This document shows, in pieces, positions 39,323 through 47,864 of a stretch of DNA of 64,000 bases (positions within the stretch are counted from its first letter, which is position 1; every line of letters begins with the position of its first letter). The stretch comes from PALSA-894 sp963828625. Lineage in GTDB: Bacteria; Pseudomonadota; Alphaproteobacteria; Rhizobiales; Xanthobacteraceae. A program made the translations under genes and the position numbers. The stretch lies in the NCBI GenBank assembly GCA_963828625.1, contig CAWHEX010000002.1:640918-704917 (forward strand). Reading direction: 5' to 3'. Under the pieces are notes generated by a model. It saw only the letters and a list, made by a program, of their open reading frames with translations, ran no database searches and was not told the DNA's origin.

Positions 39323-39517
39323 TCAGTCGAGTTTGTTTCGCAGGTCAGGCAGGGCGAGGTCGTCACCCGCCATGATCCGGCGGTCGATCTGCGAGGCGGT
39401 TCTCATCCAGGTTTTGGCGAGCTGAATCATGATCTCGCGCTGGCTCGCGTTTTCGGTTTCGTCCGACCAGCGCAAGCATTCCAACGCGAACTCTCGCATC
39501 TCTCGGGGTGTAACCAT
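39323..39517 (-). CDS. small conserved protein (intact paralog of 384-577)
   Basis: 64 residues, MVTPREMREFALECLRWSDE, QREIMIQLAKTWMRTASQID, ending DLALPDLRNKLD. Predicted all-helical and soluble. Related tiny proteins are common in rhizobia; their function is unknown. A perfect 16-bp palindrome begins 67 bp upstream of the start, at the same distance as the degenerate palindrome of the damaged copy at 384-577. Confidence 0.65.
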   Translation of the reverse strand: MVTPREMREFALECLRWSDETENASQREIMIQLAKTWMRTASQIDRRIMAGDDLALPDLRNKLD

Positions 39518-39583
39518 GACGCCACCGCAAGCAACGTGCCTACCGTCCGGTTAAGCATCAAACCGAAACCGGTGGAGAGTGTC

Positions 39584-39599
39584 TGTCCGCTAGCGGACA
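39584..39599. promoter_or_regulatory. perfect 16-bp palindrome TGTCCGCTAGCGGACA
   Basis: Perfect dyad symmetry, 67 bp upstream of the 64-aa gene start. The other paralog has TGTCTGCTACCGGACA at the identical distance. Likely a protein-binding site of a dimeric regulator, or a conserved part of a duplicated unit. Confidence 0.5.
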
Positions 39600-39648
39600 T
39601 TTCTTTGAGATTATGAAACGGAACCTGGGGAGAGTTGCGGAGAAGAGG

Positions 39649-39816
39649 TCAGGAGGAGTTCCACCCGGTCAGGGTATCTTCAAGCTGTCTGGCCTGAGCT
39701 TCGTATGCGCGTGCCCTGCCGGCGTAATGCTGCCGCTCGGTATCATTTGTTGCGTACTCGGCCGCCAGCTTCGCTTGTTCGGCGCGAGCCCTTAAAATCA
39801 ATGCTTCCGTTTCCAT
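39649..39816 (-). CDS. hypothetical 55-aa helical protein
   Basis: METEALILRARAEQAKLAAE, then YATNDTERQHYAGRARAYEA and QARQLEDTLTGWNSS. Strongly helical, likely coiled coil. The ~45 bp before its ATG (LGVVMETE context) are repeated upstream at about 39958-40005 before another ATG (MESSETNTADG), indicating a local tandem duplication of the 5' region. Confidence 0.5.
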   Translation of the reverse strand: METEALILRARAEQAKLAAEYATNDTERQHYAGRARAYEAQARQLEDTLTGWNSS

Positions 39817-40074
39817 GACAACGCCCAGAACCTCAGCGACCCCTGCGAAACCCTCAACCGGCGCCCGCCGCAAGCAGCACGATAACGTTCGTCATTCCAT
39901 GGATCCCCGTACTCCAGAGCGACGGAGCCATCGGCCGTGTTGGTTTCGGAGGATTCCATGACAGCACCCAGGGTATCGGCGAGCGCCCTGACCGGCTTCA
40001 ATCGACGCCAGATAAACCGCCAGTGACCGCAAAGCGTTCCTGCGTACGGTATCGGACAGAGCGCGTCCTGTGGA

Positions 40075-40248
40075 TTACTGTTTCGGAACGGGAGCCGGTG
40101 TCGTCGTCGGTGCGCGCGCCGGCGCCTGCGATCCCGCCGGACCGGGCTGCGTCGCCGCCGGCCGCTCGTTGCTCGCCGTCGTCGTGCGCTCTCGTCCGGC
40201 ATTGTAGAAAATCAGTCCGATCACGACAGCAACCGCGACCAGGCCCAT
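40075..40248 (-). CDS. small single-span membrane protein
   Basis: 57 residues from an ATG at 40248 with AAGGGA upstream. Helix MGLVAVAVVIGLIFYNAG, then a Thr/Ala/Pro-rich tail (TTTASNERPAATQPGPAG, ARAPTTTPAPVPKQ) likely in the periplasm. No family recognised. Confidence 0.55.
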   Translation of the reverse strand: MGLVAVAVVIGLIFYNAGRERTTTASNERPAATQPGPAGSQAPARAPTTTPAPVPKQ

Positions 40249-40425
40249 AAATAAATCCCTTTCGAATGCCTGAACCGCGCATCGGGGTTCCGGACCTGTA
40301 ATCATCCGCACGAACCGGTTTGGAATCATTTGTCATTGGCTGAATCTCCCGCGTGACAAGGCAACGCAGAACTTTGCCGAGGAGTTCACGGGAACCCGCA
40401 GAAACCAGCGCGGTTAGCGGCACGC

Positions 40426-40461
40426 ATGGCCGAGATCCTGATTGGCACCTCCGGATGGCAG
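40426..40461 (+). pseudogene. 5' stub of a DUF72 gene
   Basis: The 12 codons MAEILIGTSGWQ reproduce the opening of DUF72 proteins (IGTSGW is their conserved start), then the sequence departs at once. A trace of a deleted DUF72 gene, whose remaining 5' end now runs in frame into the next small gene. Confidence 0.45.
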
Positions 40462-40518
40462 AGGAACGCCTGTCCCCGGCAAAGGCTTGTCGAGGCGACG
40501 CTCACAAAGGAGCAACTC

Positions 40519-40722
40519 ATGGCGAAGAAGAAGCGCAAATACTCGAAGGGTGCGAGCAAGGAAGTCAAAAACGAAATGCGCCGCTACAAGAAGGGCACCG
40601 CCAAAAGCGGCAAGGGCGGCAAGGGCGGCAAGGTGAAGAGCCGCAAGCAGGCCATCGCCATCGGCCTCTCCAAGGCGCGCAAGAAGGGCAAGAAGGCGCC
40701 GAAGAAGAAAAAGAGCCGCTGA
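40519..40722 (+). CDS. DUF6496-like small Lys-rich protein
   Basis: 67 residues from an ATG with a strong AAAGGAG site: MAKKKRKYSKGASKEVKNEM, then RRYKKGTAKSGKGGKGG, VKSRKQAIAIGLSKARKKGK and a poly-Lys end. The SRKQAIAIGLS(K/E)AR core is the DUF6496 hallmark. Very basic, likely nucleic-acid binding, of unknown role. An upstream ATG at 40426 would add the DUF72 stub and is rejected. Confidence 0.75.
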   Translation: MAKKKRKYSKGASKEVKNEMRRYKKGTAKSGKGGKGGKVKSRKQAIAIGLSKARKKGKKAPKKKKSR

Positions 40723-40783
40723 CGCTCGCCCTCCCCCTTCAGCCTCCCCGGTGTTCAAGGTCTTCGGCGCGCGCACAGAGCGG

Positions 40784-40855
40784 CGCGTGGTTCGGCGTGT
40801 TACTGCCGCACGGTGTATCGTGCCCCACGCGCTCAACGCCGAAAATCATGTGCCA
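40784..40855 (+). pseudogene. fragment of a Bug/TctC receptor gene
   Basis: Plus-strand sequence encodes AWFGVLLPHGV and resembles, at nucleotide level, bases ~43438-43512 inside the Bug gene at 42685-43672 (shared TGGTTCGGCGTGTT and GCGCTCAACGCCGA blocks, with a short internal deletion). It is an isolated remnant, not a gene. Confidence 0.5.
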
Positions 40856-41010
40856 TAGGCGCACCGCTACGTGGGCGAAGGCGCCCCGCAAATCGCACGC
40901 CGCATGACCGGATCGCTGGGAAAGTTTTTGGCCGCGCGTTATGAGAGGTCTGCGCGCCGCGCCTGTCATTACGCCGCTGTCTTCGCACATCCATACGCCT
41001 GAGAGGCTCG

Positions 41011-41785
41011 ATGCCCTCCATTCGCGACACCAAGGACACGTCCGCCGCGTCGGTCTTCCTTCCGGGCGCGCTGTTGCGCGAGGCGCGGCGGCAAAAGGGC
41101 CTGGCGACGGTGGACGTGCCCGAGGTCTGCATCCTCGATCCGGACGGCGATCTCGTCCGCCGCTTGCGCGCGGGCGGCCAGGCGCGGCCTTCACCGAGTG
41201 GCCGTGCTATCACACGCAGCTCGACACGTTCGGCTCGCCGGCCAAACGGTGGGCATCGTCGGCTGCGCGGTCGGCGCGCCTTTCGCGGTTCTGGTCGCCG
41301 AAGAGCTTTTTGCCAGCGGATGCCGCCTGCTGCTGAGCCTGACTTCGGCCGGGCAGATCGTGCCCGCGGGTCCGACACCCTACTTCGTCATCATCGACCG
41401 CGCGCTGCGCGATGAAGGCACCAGCTATCATTACACGCCGGCCTCGGACGCCGGCGAGGCGGACCCGTCACTTGTTGCAGCCGCCAGGCAAGCGCTCGCG
41501 AACGGCAACCCGCCGGTCATCGTCGGATCAAGCTGGACGACAGATGCGCCGTTTCGCGAAACCGCGGAGGCGATCGAGGCCGCCCGGTCGAAGGGTGTGC
41601 TCGCAGTGGAGATGGAAGCTGCCGCGCTCTATGCCTTTGCGCGCGCGCGTGGCACGCGGGTTCTTTGCCTCGCGCATGTGACCAACACGATGGCGCAGGG
41701 CGGCGATGATTTCGAGAAAGGCGAGGAACACGGAACCGTGGCCTCGCTCAGGATCGTGGAAGCGCTCGTCGCGGCTTTGCGTTAG
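41011..41785 (+). CDS. nucleoside phosphorylase family protein (two frame breaks)
   Basis: About 257 residues of the PNP/UDP phosphorylase superfamily, which split nucleosides with phosphate. N-terminus: SVFLPGALLREARRQKGLAT, then after breaks near 41180 and 41235 WPCYHTQLDTFG, LAGQTVGIVGCAVGAPFAVL, ASGCRLLLSLTSAGQIVP, GTSYHYTPASDAGEADPSLV, GVLAVEMEAAALYAFARARG and a closing helix IVEALVAALR. The VEMEAAALY motif (ribose 2'/3' hydroxyl-binding Glu) and the GQI segment are diagnostic. Substrate base not predictable. Confidence 0.82.
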
Positions 41786-41904
41786 GCGGAAAACCACCCA
41801 CGCCGTCACCGGGCGCATGGGGTGTTTCCCCGAAGCGCGGCCTGCACCGTCTCTCGTAACGTCGTCCGCGCATCGACCTTGCGGACCAAAACGAGGAGCA
41901 GGCC

Positions 41905-42540
41905 ATGGCACAGGCGCACGCAGAAAAGCGGATGCGGCTCTACTACCTGCCCAATGCGAGCTCGCTTTTTCCCCACATCGTCCTGGTTGAAGCGGGGTTG
42001 CCCTTCGACGCCGTCAGGGTCGATGAGCACACGAAAATCATGGACGGCGGCGGGGACTACCGGAGTGTGAATCCTTTGGGCTCCGTTCCCGCCCTGCAAC
42101 TCGGCGACGGGACCGTGCTGACGGAGGCTGCCGCGATCGCGCAGTACGCATGTGACCAAGTGCCCGCAAAGAAGCTCGCTCCGCCGAACGGCACGCTCGA
42201 CCGGGCGAAGCTGCAATCGTGGCTGAACTTCATCTCGGCCGAGATGCATCTCGGCTGCTTCTGTCCGCTCTTCGATCGCGAGATTCCCCCCGCCGTGAAA
42301 ACAATCTTTCGCCGCCACTCGACAGCCGCCTCGCTCACGTGGAACGCCATCTTGGCGAGAACACATATTTGCTGGGCAACGGCGTCTCGATCGCCGATGT
42401 CTATCTCTTCGTCGTGTCGAATTGGGCCCGGCCGGTGAATCTCGATCTGTCCCCGTATCCGAAAATACTGGCCCTTCGAAAACGCATCGGCGCGCGGCCC
42501 GCGGTGCAGGAGGCGATGAGAAGGGAGCATGGATCCGGTA
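41905..42540 (+). CDS. glutathione S-transferase (one frame break, 3' end unclear)
   Basis: About 210 residues. Thioredoxin-like N-domain: MRLYYLPNASSLFPHIVLVE, VNPLGSVPALQLGDGTVLTE and AAAIAQYACDQVP. The VPAL cis-Pro and the (T)EAAAI motif bind glutathione. C-domain: ISAEMHLGCFCPLFDREIPP, then after a break near 42305 HLGENTYLLGNGVSIADVYL and RPAVQEAMRREH. The beta/GstA type has Cys or Ser near the start; here ASS supplies Ser. The stop is not obvious around 42540 because the sequence runs toward the next gene, so the end may also be shifted. Confidence 0.8.
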
Positions 42541-42684
42541 CACTCACGCAGCGCAGGCCGGCTTCGGGAGCCGCCTGGACCGCCGTGCAGCTTCCGCTCT
42601 TGCGCGGGCGCCCCGCCCTTGCACATGCAGCCCTGCCCCGCGATGATCGTGTCCGGACACAAACAAGATCTCGGGAAACGCCTC

Positions 42685-43672
42685 ATGACCGATCTCGTCT
42701 CGCGCCGCGCCGTCGTCGCAGGCCTCGCCGCAACCGCCCTGCCCGGCCCCGCCCTCTCCGACTGGAAGCCGACCGAAACCGTCCGCCTCATCATTCCGGC
42801 CGCGCCCGGCGGCACCACCGACGTGATGGGCCGCCTGCTCGCCGCGCATCTGGCGACCGCGTGGGGCGTCTCCACCGTGGTGGAGAACAAGTCCGGCGGC
42901 GGCGGCACCATCGCGATGACCGACTACGTGCGGCAGAAGCCGGACGGCCACACCATCATGGTCGGCAATCCGGGGCCGAACGCGATCGCCTATTCGATCT
43001 TCCGCAACCTCACCTACAAGCCCGACCAGTTGCAGCCGGTCAGCAACATGATCCGCACCTCCAACATCATCTCGGTGCATCCCTCGCTGCCGGTGAAGAC
43101 GATCGGCGAGCTGATCGCCCACCTGAAGGCGAACCCGGACTCGGTGAGCTACGCGACCTCCGGCACCGGGCAGAGCCCGCATCTCACCGCCGCCTGGTTC
43201 CTGCAGCTCACCGGGCTGAAGATGACGCATGTGCCGTTCCGCGGCGCCGGCCCCGCGATCACCGCAGCGCTCGGCGGACAGGTGCCGATCTTGTTCGACA
43301 ACCTGTTTCCCACCTTGCCGCAGGTGCGCGGCGGCAAGCTGACCGCGCTCGCCACCACGATGCCGGAGCGCACCAGCCTGACGATGGACATCCCGACCAT
43401 GCGCGAGAGCGCGCCTGAAATTGGCCAAGTTCGACGTCTCGTCCTGGTTCGGCGTGTTCCTGCCGCGCGGCGTGCCGCGGCCGGTGCTCGATGCGCTCAA
43501 CGCCGAGATCAAGGTGCTGCTCGACAAGCCCGACATGAAGGCGCGCATCGCCGACCTCGGCGCGATCGCCGACTATACGACGCCGGAGCAGTACGCTTCG
43601 TTCGTGCAGGCCGAGACCGCGAAGTTCGGCGAGATCATCGCGAAGGAGAAGCTGCAGATGGATGTGAATTAG
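42685..43672 (+). CDS. Bug/TctC-family tripartite tricarboxylate receptor (one frame break)
   Basis: About 328 residues. Start at 42685 opens a twin-arginine-like signal (MTDLVSRRAVVAGLAATALP). Then typical family sequence: ETVRLIIPAAPGGTTDVMGR, VVENKSGGGGTIAMTDYVRQ, GSGTGQSPHLTAAWF-type stretch (SGTGQSPHLTAAWFLQLTG), HVPFRGAGPAITAALGGQVP and WFGVFLPRGVPRPVLDALNA. Frame break near 43425. It binds a small carboxylate-like ligand in the periplasm. No TctA/TctB permease is adjacent, as is usual for orphan Bug proteins. Confidence 0.87.
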
Positions 43673-43713
43673 GGAGTTTCAAACCGGCGCTCCAGTCGGG
43701 CCGTCAGCCGCGC

Positions 43714-44450
43714 TCAAAACTTGTGATCGCGGCGTGCCTGTTTCGCCGTCGCCGACATCAATTCGTTGCGGTCGCTGTGCCAGGCTTTTTGATAAAGATC
43801 GCGCACGACATCGACCCATGCGAGGTTCGCGACCGGTTGCGTGCCTCCTGCCGCGATGTATTCAGGCCGCGTTGTCGAGGCAATCCGCGCGTACTTGAAC
43901 GCAGTGTGAAGCGGCTGCCCGGTTTCATCGACGTCGCCGCAGGATTTTTTCTTCGGAGATTGCCACATCGGGCGCAGCGTCGTCCAAACCGTGACGCCGT
44001 CGCGGAAAACATAACATCGGCCGCCGTCCTGCGGCTCCGGGATGTACCCGGCAACCGGAAACACGCCGCCGCTCGAAGCCTGCCGCACCACCTTCACGAT
44101 ATAGTCGATGCAGGTGCGGACGTTGCTCGCCTCTGCGTCGCGGCAGGCGGCGACCGTCCAGCGCGCTTGCCGGTTGCGGTCGGCGTTCAGCATGAAGGTA
44201 CGCACCGTCACGCCGATATCCGTGTAGTCGCAGAGCGTCACCGGAAAGCCGTTCCATCGGGGGTAGTCGAACCGCAGCGCGCGCTCTTCCACGGCGCGAA
44301 CTTTCCCTCCGCATAGGCAACATCGGGATCGGCCGCGGAGATCTGAGCCTGAATCGGAAGCGGCCGCGCACAGAGAGCGAGCGCGGCGAACAGCCCGCAC
44401 GCGGCGAGTTGCGAACCGGTCACCAAGCGTAAGCTCCTCGATGGTTGCAA
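43714..44450 (-). CDS. secreted hypothetical protein (one frame break)
   Basis: About 245 residues. N-terminus at 44450 has a signal peptide: MQPSRSLRLVTGSQLAACGL, FAALALCARPLPIQAQI. After a frame break near 44295: RFDYPRWNGFPVTLCDYTDI, NRQARWTVAACRDAEASNVR, GYIPEPQDGGRCYVFRDGVT and MWQSPKKKSCGDVDETGQ. Several Cys residues could form disulfides in the periplasm. No family recognised. It is divergent from the metallophosphoesterase (85-bp gap that must hold both promoters). Confidence 0.6.
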
Positions 44451-44534
44451 ACCATAGGCGAAACCTCTTCCGTGTTCAACCTCTCACTGGGCCCAACATG
44501 ACGAGACGGGTTTTCGCGTAGAGGGGAGATCGAA

Positions 44535-45662
44535 ATGCATGTTTGGCGCACAATCGCCGTCGGATGCATCCTGCTTGCACATGGCTGGGTCGAAGCGAAC
44601 GCGCAGGCGCCGATCGGCATTCTGCTGGCCGCGGGCGACATCTCAAAGTGCAGCCCGGTCAAGGCGAAGCGGGCCAAAGCGGTAGCGGCAGTCATCGCCA
44701 AGGAAGTTGTCGAGGCCGACAAGAACAATATCCCGGTGCACGTCCTGGCGCTGGGCGATCTCGCCTACGATACCGGCTCGGCGCCGGAGTTCGGTTGCTT
44801 CGACAAAAGCTGGGGCACCCTGTTGAAGTTGAAGCTCGCAAACACCGACGTGAAGCGGCTGATGCTGCCGGTTCCGGGAAATCACGAATACATGCAAACC
44901 GGCGCAATGCCCTACTACAACTATTTCGAGGCAACGAAGACCCCTTGGGTATTTCAGCAGGAGCAGAACAAGAAAAAACAAACGTCCAATAACAAGGGAT
45001 ATTACGTCCTGAAGCTTCCCGATCCTGACAAAGGACCCTGGCAGCTTTTCGGCCTCAACAGCGAACTGAGGGGCGCCATGATGGAGGCGCAAATGGCCTG
45101 GCTCGACGGCCAGTTGAAGGCGGCGGCGCTCAATGGCGAGAAATCCGCTTGCGTATTGGCATTCTGGCACAAGCCACTGTTCAGCTCGGGTTCGCACGGC
45201 CACGGCGACTGCCATAACGATCCGGACAAGAAATGCGAGCGAAAGAACGCTCCGCTTTGTCGCCCCGACGAGGACGCACCATTCTGCAAGGAAATGAAAA
45301 AGATGAAGCCCGCCTACGAACGGCTGCACCGCGAAGGCGCTTCGGTCGTTCTCGCCGGCCACGATCATCACTTCGAGCAATTCAAACGGCTGGACGCTAA
45401 TGCCAAACTGGATCCGGAGAAAGGCGTGCGATCGTTCGTCGTGGGGACCGGCGGCGGTTCGCTTTATCAGGGGGAGCGCGATTTCCGCTGGGAAGACACC
45501 GTGCGCGACATTTATAGCCATACGTCGTTCGGCGTGTTGCGCATCGAACTTTATGCGGACCGCTACCGGTGGCGCTTCCTTCCGATCAAGGGAAACGCGG
45601 ATATTCCCCTCAAGGTCGGCGAGGTCGTGATCGATACTGACAGCTGCATCAAGCGGCCGTGA
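44535..45662 (+). CDS. secreted metallophosphoesterase
   Basis: 375 residues, intact, with signal peptide MHVWRTIAVGCILLAHGWVE (cleavage near ANA). Calcineurin-like phosphoesterase motifs in order: LLAAGDIS (D-x), VHVLALGDLAYDTGS (GDxxY), LMLPVPGNHEYM (GNHE), VLAFWHKPLF (H) and VVLAGHDHHFEQF (GHDHH). Together they bind two metals. The GDLAYD/PGNHEY style is that of purple-acid/alkaline phosphatase-like enzymes. A Cys-rich insert lies at residues ~225-255. It acts in the periplasm or outside the cell; substrate unknown. Confidence 0.88.
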   Translation: MHVWRTIAVGCILLAHGWVEANAQAPIGILLAAGDISKCSPVKAKRAKAVAAVIAKEVVEADKNNIPVHVLALGDLAYDTGSAPEFGCFDKSWGTLLKLKLANTDVKRLMLPVPGNHEYMQTGAMPYYNYFEATKTPWVFQQEQNKKKQTSNNKGYYVLKLPDPDKGPWQLFGLNSELRGAMMEAQMAWLDGQLKAAALNGEKSACVLAFWHKPLFSSGSHGHGDCHNDPDKKCERKNAPLCRPDEDAPFCKEMKKMKPAYERLHREGASVVLAGHDHHFEQFKRLDANAKLDPEKGVRSFVVGTGGGSLYQGERDFRWEDTVRDIYSHTSFGVLRIELYADRYRWRFLPIKGNADIPLKVGEVVIDTDSCIKRP

Positions 45663-45920
45663 GCCGCCGGCGAAATCCGCTGCAGTTGCGCGATGACTTC
45701 ACCTGGATCTGCCGCAAGCGTCGCCCCGCAGTGAGCGCCGGCGACATCCGGCAAGATTTACGTAATTCGAGTTCGCGCTTCCGCGTCTCGCCATTAATAG
45801 GATAGAAAAACACCCATCCGAAGCCGCATTATGTCACGCATTCCGCTGCGCAATGCCGGTATGCGGAACCATCGTCGGCACGCGCAATTAGCGACCCGTG
45901 CAACGCGACAGGGCAAGCTC

Positions 45921-46088
45921 ATGGACCCGGGCCGTGACACGGAGAATCGCGCGCGGACAAACCGGTTCATCGTCGGCGCGGTGGTTTTGCTCGCGATCGT
46001 CGTGCTTGTCGCCGGCGGACCGTTCATTGCCGGCAAATTCTTCCCCGGCGACGGGACCCGGGCTCCGCGGGTCGAGCCGGCAAAGTGA
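45921..46088 (+). CDS. small single-span membrane protein
   Basis: 55 residues: MDPGRDTENRARTNRFIVGA, helix VVLLAIVVLVAGGPFIAG, tail KFFPGDGTRAPRVEPAK. The ATG at 45921 has AGGGCAAG upstream; an ATG at 45831 would add 30 arginine-rich residues. No family recognised. Confidence 0.5.
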   Translation: MDPGRDTENRARTNRFIVGAVVLLAIVVLVAGGPFIAGKFFPGDGTRAPRVEPAK

Positions 46089-46522
46089 GCGCGTCGTCTT
46101 ATCGATACGTCGCCGGTCGATAATCGCCGCGCACGTCATTTGACATAGCAAGCCGCCTTCAACGCCTTGGCGCGGTCACCGATTTTGACCACCGCCGCCA
46201 CAAAGCATCGCGAGGCTTGAGAGGCCTTTGGTTGCGTATCATGCCACTGGCAGGCGGTCCGGTCGCATCAGGTTGCCCCCTGGCTGTCGATCGGGCCGCT
46301 GACCTGCGCGCCCCGAAGCTGACCTGCGCGCCCGAGTCCGCCGGGATGGGGGGACATGCGCTTTCGCCGCGGTGACGGCGCGGCAGGATTGCAAATTCGA
46401 GTCCCGGAATCGTTCTCTTCCGCGGGGCGCGCGACAGCGAGATGCGCTGAGCGGGAGCGCACCCATCGGTCGACGGATCCGGCGGATCGCGCTCGGCAAC
46501 CCGAACCGGAAACGCGCCTCTC
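46089..46522. other. intergenic stretch, possible gene tail on the minus strand
   Basis: A minus-strand frame ends SRCFVAAVVKIGDRAKALKA, ACYVK and TGA at 46139, with hydrophobic/basic alternation, but no start or family is visible. A direct repeat GCTGACCTGCGCGCCC occurs twice around 46303-46335. Otherwise nothing recognised. Confidence 0.3.
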
Positions 46523-46708
46523 CTACGCGGCCTTCTCGCGCCGGACGCCCTTGAACTTCTTCTTGCTCTTCTTCACGTCCATGAACTGACCGCTCTCCTT
46601 GCTGCGCTTGATCCAGGCGGTCTTGCCCGTCAGCTTGCCCTTGAGTTGCGTGCGTTTCTTCACCGCGCCCTTGCGCGCGTTATCGCCGACCGGCTTGTTG
46701 ACCGCCAT
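46523..46708 (-). CDS. small basic conserved protein
   Basis: 61 residues: MAVNKPVGDNARKGAVKKRT, QLKGKLTGKTAWIKRSKESG, QFMDVKKSKKKFKGVRREKA. Small proteins of this type (MAVNKPVGDNARKGAVKKR start, KFKGVRREK end) are familiar in Bradyrhizobium-type genomes; role unknown, probably nucleic-acid binding. AGGATCGG ribosome-binding site upstream. Monocistronic. Confidence 0.7.
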   Translation of the reverse strand: MAVNKPVGDNARKGAVKKRTQLKGKLTGKTAWIKRSKESGQFMDVKKSKKKFKGVRREKAA

Positions 46709-46774
46709 GGTTCCGATCCTTTCCTATTGATAGCATATCTTCTCAAACGGTGCCCACTTTTCGGGATCATGCTC

Positions 46775-46981
46775 TCAGGCTGCCTTCGATTGCGCGTCGC
46801 GGTTCATCAGGTGCCAAACGTCGATGCCGCGCCGCACCACCGTCAGCGCGAACTGATATTGCCCGCGCACGCGGCCCGATCGCGGCGGTCCCTTCGGCGG
46901 CGCAAAACTCCACAGCCACTCGCCGCTGGAGACTTCTTCAAGCGCGTACTGAATTCCCTTGTGCAATGCGTGAACGCTCAT
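46775..46981 (-). CDS. hypothetical 68-aa protein
   Basis: MSVHALHKGIQYALEEVSSG, then EWLWSFAPPKGPPRSGRVRG and FALTVVRRGIDVWHLMNRDA. GGGAGG ribosome-binding site ahead of the ATG. The Trp-rich EWLWSF..P and VVRRGIDVWHLMNR segments look conserved in style with rhizobial small proteins. Probably a small beta-sheet protein; function unknown. Confidence 0.6.
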   Translation of the reverse strand: MSVHALHKGIQYALEEVSSGEWLWSFAPPKGPPRSGRVRGQYQFALTVVRRGIDVWHLMNRDAQSKAA

Positions 46982-47163
46982 GACGCAACCTCCCGTGCCT
47001 GCACAATGCCTGGGCGCGCAGCCGGTTCCCGCGGGCCGCGGTGCCTCGCGGCGTCATGGATCGCCGAGCCGTCCGCGATAAGCGTCCGGCACCGGAACCT
47101 CCGGCCGCGGCAGCGATTACCGTTCACCGTGCTGTCGTTTAAGCCCGAAGGAATCTTGCTCGG

Positions 47164-47388
47164 ATGACGGACGACCGCCCGCTGACCGCCGACGAGAACG
47201 CCGAGCTCCACCGGCTTTGCGCCGAATACAAGACCGCGTGCGGGACGGTCTGCAAGGCGTTGAACGTCGGCAATCCTCCGCAAGCAGACAAGATATTGCT
47301 GTTCCGGCAAGCCGAGGCCAACGCCACGGCGGTGCTTGCGCGGATCAAGCACCTGCTCGGCGTGAGCGAGGCGGCGGACGCGGCTTAG
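47164..47388 (+). CDS. hypothetical 74-aa protein
   Basis: MTDDRPLTADENAELHRLCA, then EYKTACGTVCKALNVGNPPQ, LLFRQAEANATAVLARIKHL, ending GVSEAADAA. Helical, soluble, two Cys (TACGTVC). GAAGGAA upstream of the ATG. No family known to me. Confidence 0.55.
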   Translation: MTDDRPLTADENAELHRLCAEYKTACGTVCKALNVGNPPQADKILLFRQAEANATAVLARIKHLLGVSEAADAA

Positions 47389-47422
47389 AAGCTTGATACG
47401 ACCAGGGTGAACCACTCTCCTC

Positions 47423-47495
47423 CGCTCGTCCCCGCGAAAGCGGGGACCCAGTTCTTGGCCCCTGGATTTCCCGCTTGCGCGGGAATGAGCGGATC
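47423..47495. repeat. paired palindromic intergenic repeat
   Basis: Two stem-loops in tandem: CCCCGCGAAAGCGGGG (47430-47445) and TTCCCGCTTGCGCGGGAA (around 47468-47485), joined by ACCCAG..GGATT. This is the common alphaproteobacterial REP/BIME-like element often found after genes. It may also end transcription of the 47164 gene. Confidence 0.6.
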
Positions 47496-47533
47496 GTGCT
47501 TCGATGCCGGTGCTCAAGGGGTTCACCGCTCCC

Positions 47534-47647
47534 TCACGGCCGATCCGCCTTGTTCTGCGCCTTGCTGCCCTTGCCGGGCTTTTCCGGCTTTTCCTTTTCG
47601 CCCTGCGTCCCGGGAAGCGTCTGCTCCTTGTCCTTCTCTTTCGTCAT
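47534..47647 (-). CDS. tiny hydrophilic protein
   Basis: 37 residues, MTKEKDKEQTLPGTQGEKEK, then PEKPGKGSKAQNKADRP. AAAGG ribosome-binding site before the ATG. Disordered, highly charged. Similar Lys/Glu/Pro-rich microproteins occur in rhizobia; function unknown. Confidence 0.45.
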   Translation of the reverse strand: MTKEKDKEQTLPGTQGEKEKPEKPGKGSKAQNKADRP

Positions 47648-47672
47648 GCGGCACCTTTGTTCGGGCGTGCTC

Positions 47673-47704
47673 CAAAAAAAAGACCCCGGCTTGCGCGCGG
47701 GGTC
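47673..47704 (-). terminator. intrinsic terminator, minus strand, with no obvious upstream gene
   Basis: Stem GACCCCG/CGGGGTC (47682-47688 and 47698-47704) followed on the minus strand by eight Us (A-run 47674-47681). The ~160 bp upstream on the minus strand contain no CDS, so it may end a small RNA, or a transcript antisense to the 5' region of the 27-aa gene. Confidence 0.6.
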
Positions 47705-47864
47705 TCTTGCCCGCGGGGTACATCCGCCCGACAGGTCACTTGTCTCGTAAGACGCGCTCGCCGGGTTTTCGTTCCGCGTAAATATGCGGACCGACGCTTC
47801 CGGCGGCCACGGAACCACATCCCGGTTTCGGCGTCTTATGTCCAACGAAACACAGGAGACCGAA

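Noticed and set aside
41785..41904. Searched for a tRNA or attachment site between phosphorylase and GST genes, and likewise around 19.6 and 25.0 kb
   Set aside because: No cloverleaf with a T-arm GTTCRANNC and anticodon stem could be built, and no direct repeat long enough for att sites was seen by eye.
46139..46269. Minus-strand frame ending AAVVKIGDRAKALKAACYVK
   Set aside because: Suggestive of a gene tail, but no start, ribosome-binding site or family could be found, so it is not listed as a gene.
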